Assembly (NCBI GenBank): GCA_034440635.1
Contig: JAOTON010001027.1
Coordinates: forward strand, 2,630,001 to 2,694,000
Source of the DNA: Lepas anatifera
Lineage: Eukaryota > Arthropoda > Thecostraca > Lepadidae
Reading direction: 5' to 3'
DNA: 64,000 nucleotides
The notes under the pieces are model-generated. The model saw nothing but the letters and a program-made list of their open reading frames with translations. It did no database searches and had not been told where the DNA came from. Below are positions 21,577 through 32,388 of the stretch, one piece after another. The translations under genes and the position numbers were made by a program. Position 1 is the stretch's first letter, and each line of letters opens with the position of its first letter.

Positions 21577-21856
21577 ATTAGAGAACTCGGTAGGCCTATT
21601 ATGTGATATGAGTTTCAATTGGATAAGTTCAACCTGTTCTGACTTATGTTATCTTAAACTTTTTTTGAGGTTAGGCCACTTGACCTGTTTTGGTGACCTG
21701 ACCTGAGATGACCTAACCTTAAAATTTTCACAGAAGTTGTAAAAGGGATGAGAAAAAAGGTATGCCAAGTAAGGCGGCGCTACGCGCCGCGGTTTTTATG
21801 CTGTCTCCGAAAAACCCGAGGGGGCGAGTACCCGCCCCCGTCAGTGCGCGTGTTAA
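21577..21856 (+). mobile_element. TTAA-family subfamily A, right-end fragment
   Basis: From AGAGAACTCGGTAGGCC to GTGCGCGTGTTAA at 21856, with the ACTTGACCTG, GACCTGAGATGACCTAACC and GGCGGCGCTACGCGCCGC hairpin blocks. The left two thirds are missing. Confidence 0.85.
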
Positions 21857-22054
21857 GGCCCTGTGTAAGAAAGAAAAGATCTCTAGACGATTTGAATTCG
21901 GCCTAGTCTAGCAGTCATCAAAGCTAGCTAGTAACTGTCCCTGTAAACTTGTCTTTTTGGATGAACATGTTTATTACTTGCATGATTAACTCGTGATAAT
22001 CATTCCTTATGTTTTGTACGTCACTATGTACAGACTCATCCTCTCCTTTGGCAG

Positions 22055-22148
22055 AGTCTGGAGTACACGCGCAGCCCTGACAAAGAAGAACAGGGAGCCG
22101 GCCTGTGTCCGCACTCCCCCATCCACAACAGCACGGCTACATATGTCG
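22055..22148 (+). CDS. Semaphorin sema-domain exon
   Basis: A 94-base exon between CTCTCCTTTGGCAG and G|GTAAGCACG. It encodes 31 residues starting SLEYTRSPDKEEQGAG and ending GLCPHSPIHNSTATYV. The C-P-x-x-P-x-x-N-S-T pattern is the conserved first-cysteine segment of the sema beta-propeller, normally directly followed by DG-x-L-Y-x-x-T-x-x-DFSG. The exon at 63148 supplies exactly that (DGQLYVGTAADFSG), and the split codon G|AC joins in frame as Asp. Semaphorins are secreted or membrane guidance cues that bind plexins through this domain. Class cannot be decided from 65 residues. Earlier exons (signal peptide, CGTNAF-type motif) are not visible upstream in the window. Confidence 0.9.
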
Positions 22149-22979
22149 GTAAGCACGAGGGATTAGCCCCTCGGGCCCCAGTGTTCACTTCTGCTCACCC
22201 GGCGAGACTGGCCGCCTCTTCTGCCCTGTGCTTTGTGGAAGCGAAACTAGTGATGTTAAATAGCGTTGACGTCATTGGACCGTGTTGAATTGGACATGTG
22301 TACGATCAAGGACTTAGCGGGTAAAAGGTTTATCAATGTGTCAATGTGTCACCGACAATATATATGTTACTATTCATGGTACCTGGTGCATTGCAATTGT
22401 ACTAGAATCAAAGGGAAAGTGGCTCGGGCCCAAGTTGCAAAATTATTTGCCAGCTTTTAGTAAGGCATCAATATTACAGATAATTTAGCATCGATTTCAC
22501 TGATCTACCGGTGACGGCCAGACCTCCACCTTCTCTCTCCACCTCTCACGCGAACTGGGGTGAATTGATGTCACGCTGTCGGAGACTTATGTGTGTGTCT
22601 GGCATGCAGGCTCTTCCACACTCTAAATTATTCTTATGAACGGTGGCGAAACTGCTAACCTCGCCGGAATTAACGTGACGACGGGCAAAGGTCAGAGCAA
22701 GGACCTTTGGACGTTGTAAAACTAGCTCTGGATCCTAGACTTTGTTTGGATATTTCCCTGTCTGCACGCTTATACTGAGGGAGGCCTGTATCCGCAGTGT
22801 GTAATCTTTGATCTTTCCTTTGTCTTGGGCTAGAACCCCAAGGGCACATTCACCCCACCAGGATCATCAAAATGCATAAGCCCACGGCCGGGCGCTCAAG
22901 CGTCCCGCCAAATTTGCTTAAAGACTCTGCCTTTTTCGAAACGAATATCAACAAACATTTTCCCTGGAGGAGCGGGTTA
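22149..22979 (+). other. Start of the 41-kb semaphorin intron
   Basis: Donor GTAAGC at 22149. No repeat or exon recognised in this first part. Confidence 0.6.
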
Positions 22980-23472
22980 CCCCTCTGTCAATACTCAGAG
23001 GCCGTGTGGGGTGTGCCCGGGGCGGCGGCCGAGGCGGGGCTCTCCCCGCTCTTCCGCCGTCGACAGCGTCGTCGGCGATGCCGTGCCGGGGATCGATGTG
23101 GCGCCGGGCCGCCGACGGGGGAGCCGCCGCCGGTCCGGCCGTGCTGGCCCGTCCGCCGCCCGCATTAGCATCTATTGTCGTCCCGGCGGCCGCCGCTGCC
23201 GCCGTCGCTGGCGTCGATGACGTTCCCCGCATGCGAGGCGTGTTCCCCGCCGCCCGCCGCCCCGAGGACGCGGCTGCCACTTCCGGGGGCGTCGGCACAC
23301 AAGTGGCCGCCGCACCGCGTCGCCGCCGACGATTAATGTGGGTGCCCTGTCGGAACTGGACCGACCTGCTCATGTGCCGGCGCTGCCGCTGCCCGCGCGC
23401 TGGGGGACCGCGAGTAATCGTGTATCGTGCCGAGCCAGACGAATTACCGCTCCCAGGCGCGTTTTCAGTCAT
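22980..23472. other. CpG-dense GC-rich block in the intron
   Basis: About 490 bases with very high GC and CpG, open in four frames owing to composition (Ala/Arg/Pro-rich translations). No motif supports coding. Comparable to the blocks at 7925 and 27186. Position 0.85 kb inside the intron would fit a regulatory or alternative-promoter CpG block, but that is speculation. Confidence 0.4.
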
Positions 23473-23677
23473 CTGTGCAGTCAGCTAGTATTCGTCTCAA
23501 GAGACAGGCTTAGGTTAAATTACGTGTGAGCAGCGTAATTTATAGTCTTTTAACATAAGCGGATGTTTACTTGTTCAAAAACGACGATGTATCAAGCCAG
23601 AATAAGACGTATTTTTGTGGGAGCCGCCTCAGTGGGAACCATTTCGTGTCTCAGTAGGTAATACATGCCACTGGTTA

Positions 23678-23772
23678 CCGCTCTGAGATAGTGGTAGGGT
23701 TCAGTATCATGACACTAGTTGCCGCTCTGAGATAGTGGTAGGGTTCAGTATCATGACACTAGTTATCGCCAT
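23678..23772 (+). repeat. 44-bp direct repeat, about 2 copies
   Basis: CCGCTCTGAGATAGTGGTAG recurs at 23678 and 23722 with GGGTTCAGTATCATGACACT following, then a diverged third start at 23766. Exact 44-base spacing. Confidence 0.85.
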
Positions 23773-24427
23773 GGAGTAGTGAAAACTCTGCTGTAGAGAT
23801 GTCGCGCAGGCACGTTTGCACAAGTCGCCTGTGCGAAGGCGTAAGCTTCTCTGTGCTGGGAGCGTGCTGTCCCCGACGCTGCCGCTTCAGCTACCGTCTC
23901 CAGGCTCTGCATCCCCACCGAGTCTGCGTTTCACCAGAGTTCGCCACGGGCTGGGCTACCCATAGGGTAATCCACGTGGAATAGGGCCAGGCTAGGACTG
24001 GTCCTCAATCGGCAGAAGCCAATAAGTTCTGTGCGGACCCTCGGGTCCCTAGCCACTAAATATTCCCTAACTACGGACCGCAGGCCGGGGTCAGGGAACA
24101 TTTGGGATTTTAAGGTTGATAAAATGACTTATTTCACGTTTGCTTCCTTGAATCTTCATTCAAAGGTAAAACATAAAATTAAACCAATCAAAACATTTCT
24201 TCATTGCTCAGGATCCAGTAAGCTAAAGCCCGCACCTGAACCTCAGCGGTCGGATAGGACATGGGTGTGTGTGCCACATTTAACCATATGGGCTGGGCTC
24301 TGGCTTTGGACTGAGAACCGGCGGGTTCGGGCTGCGTCAGATTGGTGTCAGGTGAGCCCCTGGAAAACGCAGCCTTACCCTGATGAGAGGCACAGCAACA
24401 ACGTTAGCCGCCATGACCTAGCTTCAC

Positions 24428-25245
24428 GGACAATGGCCCGTCTCACAGGAAGCGACTGTCCTGGCTTCACGGACAGTGGCCCGCCTCACGGAGAGTGACT
24501 GTCCTGGCTTCCACGGACAGTGGCCCGTCTCAAAGGAAGCGACTGTCCTGGCTTCACGAACAGTGGCCCGTCGTCAGGGGAGTGGCTGTCTTGGCTTCAC
24601 GGACAGTGGCCCGTCTCACAGGAAGCGACTGTCCTGGCTTCACGAACATTGGCCCGTCGTCAGGGGAGTGGCTGTCTTGGCTTCACGGACAGTGGCCCGT
24701 CGTCACGGAGAGGAGTGGCTGTTCTGGCTTCATGGACAGTGGCCCGTCGTCACGGGGAGGAGTGGCTGTCTTGGCTTCATGGACAGTGGCCCGCCTCACG
24801 GGGAGGAGTGGCTGTTCTGGCTTCATGGACAGTGGCCCATCGTCACGGGGAGGAGTGGCTGTTCTGGCTTCATGGACAGTGGCCCGTCGTCACGGGGAGG
24901 AGTGGCTGTCTTAGCTTCACGGACAGTGGCCCGCCTCACGGAGAGCGACTGTCCTGGCTTCATGGACAGTGGCCCGCCTCACGGGGAGGGACTGTCCTGG
25001 CTTCATGGACAGTGGCCCGCCTCACGGGGAGGGACTGTCCTGGCTTCACGGACAGTGGCCCGCCCCACGGGGAGCGACTGTCCTGGCTTCATGGACAGTG
25101 GCCGGCCTCACGGAGAGCGACTGTCCTGGCTTTGGACAGTGGCCGCCTCGGGGGCGACTGTCCTGGCTGGTGGCCCCAGGTGGTGTCCTGGTCGGAGTGG
25201 CCCCCCGCTGTCCTGGTTTCACGGACAGTGGCCCGTCTCACGGAG
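24428..25245 (+). repeat. Hairpin-bearing minisatellite, roughly 43-48-bp units
   Basis: About 18 units of the type ACTGTCCTGGCTTCACGGACA-GTGGCCCG followed by a variable CTCACGG / CGTCACGGGGAGGAG linker. In each unit ACTGTCC pairs with GGACAGT around a TGGCTTCAC loop. Length varies by the linker, so units are not in register and three forward frames stay open (translations of the GQWPV type). This is a tandem repeat, not a gene. Confidence 0.93.
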
Positions 25246-25439
25246 AACGGCTGTATCGAGATACAGAGTGTTCTGTGCTATCTTTATTGACGCTTAATGC
25301 GGGTGTAAGACCGGAGTATTTTTTCTACTTGTCATTCTGTTTCAAACCATGGTGAACAATGGTGCTACTGGCAGTGGTGGATCTTGGATTTTGATAAGAC
25401 AGGAAGGATTAAGCCTCATTAGGGCGGTATGCCATTTTT

Positions 25440-26370
<931 letters not shown>

Positions 26371-26400
26371 TTAAATTAAAACAAATGCAAAAAAAAGAAA

Positions 26401-27185
26401 ATTAAGAGGAGGATTAAATGTCTTACCGGGGAAGTAATTACAAACAATTTGTCAAAGGGGCACCGTCGTCTAGAAATGTGCGACTAAATAATAAAACATA
26501 AGCTTGCGGCTGCCTGCGGCAGGCAGCAAACAATGAAAGACGTCAGGAAACGGTGCCTTTTCCAGGATTGCCTGCCAGTCACTTTTAAATTGCCTGTACC
26601 ACACAATAGTTGCATTCTAAGGGCTTTCATGGCGCCTCTGGCGCCTGACATGGGCACCTGGCACCAAAGTGTCACCACAGGTTACAGCTTTACCGACCTA
26701 AGGGGAGGGGGTGACTTTCTCCTTCCCCCTTGGGTGCGTCTTGGTCATGGGACCCGTTTGGTTCCCTGCGTTTGAATTTCAGAACGTGACTACACTACCT
26801 CAGTGAATGATACGTATATATTTTTGGGCATGCATGTGAAGTGAGCCATGTTGGATTGTTGGGAATTACTTCTGCGCCTGAGTGTCATGGATTTCACTTC
26901 ACTTCGGCCTCTTGTGGTTATTAGCTAATGAAAGGAGAGAGAGAGAGGGCTTGTGAGGAGGAGGTAACGACAAGTTTGCTGCAGTCCCTTTTGGCAGCTT
27001 CTGAAACGCGCGCTGTCCTTATCACTGGATGTGTGTGCGAGTCGACAGCAAAACTCCTTTCTGCACCTATGCAAACCCATTCTATCATTTCTGCAAACAT
27101 TCCATAGACAATGACGAACTGCTACTGTCCGTAACCTGCGACTGGTATGGCACGTTCCGCGCTGGATTTCCCGGTTATTTGCCGC
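26401..27185. other. Intronic stretch, nothing recognised
   Basis: Normal-complexity sequence resumes. CTGCCTGCGGCAGGCAG at 26510 is a small perfect palindromic repeat. A (GA)n-rich stretch is at 26934-26950. No exon seen. Confidence 0.4.
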
Positions 27186-27440
27186 GGCCGCCAGTGGCGT
27201 TCACAGCGGCTGTCGTCGCTGTCAATGGCGATAACATCGACACAGCGCCGCCGCCGGGCACGAGATTGGACAGTCGCGCGCGGCCGCGCCACTGCCTCGA
27301 GGCGGTGGCCGCCGCTAACGCCGCCCCTCCCCCTCCCCCTGTGCCACCCCGCCGGGCGTTCGCCACTTCCTGGTGCCACTCCCTAGGGGGGAGAGGGGGG
27401 CGTGGACCAGCGACGATGCGCACTAAGCTCAATGCTTTCT
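27186..27440. other. CpG-dense GC-rich block
   Basis: Like 22980-23470, GC-rich with Ala/Arg/Pro-rich open frames in several phases. It directly precedes the TTAA element at 27441. No motif. Confidence 0.35.
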
Positions 27441-28244
27441 TTAACACGCGCATTGACGGGGGTCTGAGCCACCTGGGGCATTCCAGGACAAAACGACCAA
27501 AAATATTTCAATTTGACACCACCATGTCTAGAAAAATCTGAAACTTTGTCTCCGGGGTAGTTTTGGGCCAGAAACACGCCTGTGAGAATCTTAGTCCCCT
27601 CCGACCAACGGTGACCGAGTTATAGCCCGAGGCATTTTCGGGAGGTCACGTTGTAGACTCATGTTTGAGGCTTCATAACTCAACAACGCATCACCTGATT
27701 AACAAGTTTTGTATATCATTGAACTCGTCTTGAATTATAGTTTATTTTGAAAAAGAAAATGTTAAAATTTGAAAATTTTGGACTTTTAATTTGTTTGACC
27801 TTTTCCTTTTTGACCTAGCTTGACCTTTTCCCAGTTGAAATTGCCCTTTTAAACAACTCAAAAATGTTTCTTCATAAAATATCTTTCGATAGCAAAAATA
27901 AAAAAATGCGTTCTTGCTATAAGTTCCGAATATTTAGCACCTAAGGTAGGTATGTACACGGTTTTTTACCATTGCGGTAGTACAGCCTTATGTTTAACGC
28001 CGCAAATATAGCGATTGCTTTTGTAATCGGTCGCTGGAAATTATACTCCATTGTCTTTACGAAATTTTAATCGTACAAGTATCCGAATTTATGACAATTA
28101 ACACGCACCCACCCGAGGGGGTGGGCAACCGGACTCCTCAGGTCTCTACAGGTAGTAAAAAATAGCTTCGCGCAGCGCCACCGTACTCCATCTACCTCTA
28201 ACACAACATTTTGCGACTTCTGGAAAAATAATTTAGGTCAACTG

Positions 28245-28455
28245 GGAGGTGGTAGGTACCGTAAATGCTGAAGGCCAGCAGGCAACTCAGTGGTGAGGGG
28301 GTGACCTGAGGTAGACGGTCGTCGTTATGCCTTGTGGGACTTTCAACTTTGTTTCCTTGATTAACACTTTATCGTGGGAGTTGCTCGTTTGGGTGGTGGG
28401 GTCAGGGTCTCCGTAAAAAGTCCCTTGATGACTCTAGTGAGACACCTACTCCTAA
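28245..28455 (+). repeat. SINE1 tail fragment, tandem to the next copy
   Basis: The GGCAACTCAGTGGTGAGGGG ... TCGTGGGAGTTGCTCG ... GGGGTCAGGGTCTCCGT order repeats the 3' part of the SINE1 copy at 28610-28790. The head is absent. Confidence 0.75.
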
Positions 28456-28467
28456 AACTGCCTCCTT

Positions 28468-28790
28468 GCCGCCCCGGTAGCTCAGTTGGTAGAGCGTTGG
28501 GCTCCGGCCCGCGGCTCAGAAGCATGCAGTGGCAGTGCATGTCCAGGCTTGGGATCGGTTCCGCTGAGACGCTCCGGCGCTCAATAGCTTACCCGACGTA
28601 CAGGTCGGCTGGCAACTGACTGGTGAGAGGGTGACCTGAGCGGGGCGGCCGTCCCTGTGCTGTGTGGGACGTTAAACGTTGGCTTCTAAAATCAACCCTT
28701 CATTGTGGGAGTTGCTCGTTCGGATGGTGGGGTCGGGGTCTCCGTGACAAGTCCATTGATGACTTTAGTGAGACCCCGACTCCAACAATC
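28468..28790 (+). mobile_element. tRNA-derived SINE (SINE1), copy b, longest copy
   Basis: GCCGCCCCGGTAGCTCAG with A box TAGCTCAGTTGGTAGAGCG, B-box-like GGGATCGGTTCCGCTGA, then GTGGGACGTTAAACG and a GGGGTCGGGGTCTCCGTGAC tail. It sits directly after a second partial tail. Pol III transcription from the internal boxes would be expected for an active SINE. The B box is poor, so activity now is doubtful. Confidence 0.85.
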
Positions 28791-31523
28791 GAACTGAGAA
28801 CAACTTGTACAAAATGTATAAAAAAACTGAACTGGCAACAACTTGGGCAATATTTATAAACAGAAAAACTGCAGCCATTAAAAGTGATAAAAAAGGGATT
28901 CCTTGTTTCGAGGGAGACGAGGGCAAATGAACTTATTAATAATGAACCTTTCAGCCTTAAACGAAAATTTACAAAGATGTCGCGACCTTATCAATAATTG
29001 AAACAAGTATAACTTATCCTATGAGCACCACTAACTCACACAATTACATCGTTCCCGGAGATGGAAAATAGTATCGATGCAAGCTGATCCAGTGCAGCAC
29101 AGCATATGTTTGAGAGGATTCATGCAATGTAAACAAACGTGTCTGAAAGGCTTTCATTCCCAAAAAGTAATTTGAATCTGCTCAAATATTCGACAAAATG
29201 TCCTGAAATTGTAACGCATTCGACTTGGTCGCTTGAACAGGTTGCCTCATGATATTTTTACAAGGTGATCATTTCATAGCTGACACGGATCCGAGAATCC
29301 CAGATAAATAATGACACAGTGCACTGGGAGTGATGCCGCTAAATAGCCAGTTTTAATCATTACCGAATATGTTACATGCAATCGTTTGGTCGTGTCGCCT
29401 TTGAGGTTGCTCAAGGTCACAGTATTTCTTACGGGAACTAAGTGGAAACCTAAATTTTGTGGCATAATAGGTGACAGAGAAGAGCAGTAGAAAGAAAAGT
29501 TCAGCACCATTGGAACACTCTTGTTGAGCCCAAACGGATTATATATCTTATAATATTGCCTAGTCAAATGTCAAAATTAACCTGCTTTGACCTAGGGCCA
29601 GGCTTAGGTCTGTATGGTAAAAAGAATATTAATCAAACTGCAGTGGCAAGTCAGACACGACAATGTAAAAATACAACCTCCATCGCAATTCTCGACAATT
29701 CTCAATTCTCGCAAGTTATCAAAATTTACCAATCGCCCCATGCATTTCTAATGGAAAGATCATGACCTTTGCCCTGCTCCCGGTTATCAATATAGAAATC
29801 CTGCTACGAAAAATTATCTTGCTAGGCGATCTTACTATGTAATGCGATTCTAACCATGATAGGCTAAATTTGATATGATTTATGCACCTCCCAAAGTTTG
29901 AGGTTAGGTCTCTTGACCTGGGTTGGCGGTCTGACCTGGTATGACCCAGACCTAAAATTTTGCCAGAAGCTGCAAAAATTTCGAGTTAGAGGTACATGAA
30001 GTACGGTGGCGCTGCGCGAAGGTGTTTTTTTTACTACCTGTGGAAACCTGAGGAGGCCGGTTGCCCACCCCCTCGGGTGGGCGCGTGTTAATTGTCATAA
30101 ATTCGGATACTTGTACGATTAAAATTTCGTAAAGACAATGGAGTATGATTTCCAGCGACCGATTACAAAAGCAATCGCTATATTTGCGGCGTTAAACATA
30201 AGGCTGTACTACCGCAATGGTAAAAACCGTGTACATACCTACCTTAGGTGCTAAATATTCGGAACTTATAGCAAGAACGCATTTTTTTTATTTTTGCTAT
30301 CGAAAGATATTTTATGAAGAAACATTTTTAAGTTGTCTAAAAGGGCAATTTCAACTGGGAAAAGGTCAAGCTAGGTCAAAAAGGAAAAGGTCAAACAAAT
30401 TAAAAGTCCAAAATTTTCAAATTTTAACATTTTCTTTTTTCAAAATAAACTATAATTCAAGACGAGTTCAATGATATACAAAACTTGTTAATCAAGTGAT
30501 GCGTTGTTGAGTTATGAAGCATCAAAGATGAGTCTACAACGTGACCTCCCGAAAGTGCCTCGGGCTATAACTCGGTCACCGTTGGTCGGAGGGGGCTGAG
30601 ATTCTCACAGGCGTGTTTCTGGCCCAAAACTACCCCGGAGACAAAGTTTCAGATTTTTTCTAGACATGGTGGTGTCAAGCCTTGGTCGATCTGTCCTGGA
30701 ATGCCCCACCTTGCTTTGACGGGGGCCGCCCCCCCCGGCCCGCCCCCTAAGGTCTCGAGAACCACGGAAGGTATTGAAAAACGGTAAATGGCGTTGGGTA
30801 GCCCATCCACTTCTCCATCGAAAATTTTTGCACAATTTTTTTGTCACGTCACATATAAGGTCACGAGAGGTCAAAGCATGCCCTCATAGGGATAACATGT
30901 AAAGGAAGGTTTTCGGCCATGACATCTGAGCAAGTAACGATAGAGCAAAACGACTTGAACCGTATGAATTTTCGCAGCAAGCCGAATCGAATGATATATA
31001 ACTTGACCTTACTAGGTCAAATCAAGGATTTGGCCTGACCTGAGGTCAGGGCAAGGTCAAATTAGGTAAGATGCATATCATCAGAACTGAAAAAACAAGG
31101 CAAGTCTAATGAAGCTAAAATAAACGCTCTATCATCATCTGTTACTGAGTTATTCAGTCAAACCCATTTTTCCTATGTATTTCCAATGGAGAGGTCATGG
31201 CTCGTACCTGACCTCAGGTCATCGATATCAAAAATACCGGAACTTGTTTTAGAGAACCCAGTAGGCCCATTTTGTGATATGAATTTCAATAGGATAAGTT
31301 AACCCCGTTCCGACTTATGCTATCTTAAACTTTGTTTGAGGTTAGGTCACTTGACCTGTACTAGTGACCTGACCTGAGATGACCTAACCTTAAAATTTTC
31401 ACAGAAGTTGTAAAAATGATGAGAGGAAAGGTATACCAAGTACGGCGGCGCTACGCGCCGCCGTTTTTCTGCTGTCTCCGAAAAACCCGAGGAGGGGCGG
31501 TACCCGCCCCGTCAATGCGCGTG

Positions 31524-32388
31524 TTAACACGCGCATTGACGGGGGTGTGGGTACCTGCACCCGTCGGGCTCTTTTTGGAGATAGCATGAAAACGGTGGCG
31601 CATAGCGCCGCAGTACTTGGCATACATTTTTCTGGTCATGTTTACAACTTTTTCCAAAATTATAAGGTTAGGTCATCTCAGGTCAGGCCACTAGTTCAGT
31701 TCAAGTGACCTGACCTAAAAAAGTTTTAAGTTTAAGATAGCATAAGCTGGAACAGGGCGAACTTATCCGACTGAAACCCATACGACATAATGAGCCCACC
31801 GAGTTCTCTAGAATGTGTTCCATTATTTTTTATATCGATGGCCTAAGGTCAGGCATGAGCCATGACCTCTCCATTGAAAATACATGGGAAAAATGGTTTT
31901 TAATAAATAACTTTGTAATGAATGACGAGAGAGTGTTTATTTTAGCTTTACTAGATTTTCCTTCTCTTTTCAGTTCTAATGATATGTATTTTGACCTAAT
32001 TTGGCCTTGACCTGACCTCAGGTCAGGTCAAATGATATATTTGACCTGGTTTTACCTAGCAAGGTCATATTATACATAATTCGATTCGGCTCGCTACCAG
32101 GATTCCAATCGTGTAAATTGTAATGCTCTATCCTTACTTGTTCAGATGTAATGACCGAAAATCTGCATCTACATGTTATCCCTATGACGGCATGTTTTAA
32201 CCTCCAGTGACCTTAAGTGTTACTTGCCGAAAATGGTTCAAATACTTCCGATGGAGAAGTGGATGGGCCACCCAACGCCGCTTACCGTTTTTCGCTACCT
32301 AGCGTGGTTCTTGAGATCTTAGGGGGTCGGGTAACCACCTCCCCGTCAAAGCAAAGGTGACTCAGACCCCCGTCGATGCGCGTGTTAA
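31524..32388 (-). mobile_element. TTAA-family subfamily A, complete, inverse orientation
   Basis: Complete 865-bp copy from TTAACACGCGCATTGACGG (right end, reversed) to CGTCGATGCGCGTGTTAA. All blocks are present in reverse order, including CCCTATGACGGCATG and CTAGCGTGGTTCTTGAGATC. It shares the TTAA at 31524-31527 with the preceding copy, producing a tail-to-tail palindrome. Confidence 0.9.

Larger units (their letters stand above)
28098..30091 (+). mobile_element. TTAA-family element (diverged subfamily) at the dyad centre of the fold-back
   Basis: Bounded by TTAACACGCACCCACCCGAG and CTCGGGTGGGCGCGTGTTAA, with about 100 bases of terminal inverted repeat including a CTTCGCGCAGCGCCACCGTA zone equivalent to the family hairpin. 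The right part (29910-29965) has ACTTGACCTG- and TGACCCAGACCTAAAATTT-like blocks of the family. The middle carries SINE1 sequences. Removing it leaves ATGACAATTAATTGTCAT, a perfect palindrome. Confidence 0.82.
27475..30707. mobile_element. Fold-back element with about 0.7-kb inverted arms
   Basis: GGGGCATTCCAGGACA at 27475 is mirrored by TGTCCTGGAATGCCCC ending at 30707, and the inverted match continues to the TTAA at 28098-28101 / 30088-30091 at about 96% by eye. ACCT at 27471-27474 and 30708-30711 is a likely 4-bp target duplication in the host TTAA element; a 2-bp CC duplication with TGGGG ends is the alternative. No transposase frame. The arms contain GACCTTTTCC-type hexamer-related sequence. 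Confidence 0.85.
27441..31527 (+). mobile_element. TTAA-family subfamily A copy interrupted by a fold-back element
   Basis: The left end TTAACACGCGCATTGACGG with TCTGAGCCACC occupies 27441-27474. The remainder resumes at 30708 with ACCTTGCTTTGACGG and runs through all subfamily A blocks to CAATGCGCGTGTTAA at 31527. Together about 850 bases, the normal length. The 3.2 kb between is a later insertion. Confidence 0.88.

Noticed and set aside
22948..23488. Overlapping Ala/Arg/Pro-rich frames on both strands as a gene
   Set aside because: Openness follows from extreme GC content; no motif, splice border or preferred frame.
24428..25300. Long plus-strand open frames with GQWPV-type repeats
   Set aside because: They run in all three frames through a tandem repeat with variable unit length; this is minisatellite, not protein.
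31451..31657. Frames with VNARVNTRID-type peptides, also at several other sites
   Set aside because: They are translations of the repeated TTAA-element termini (AATGCGCGTGTTAACACGCG), not genes.
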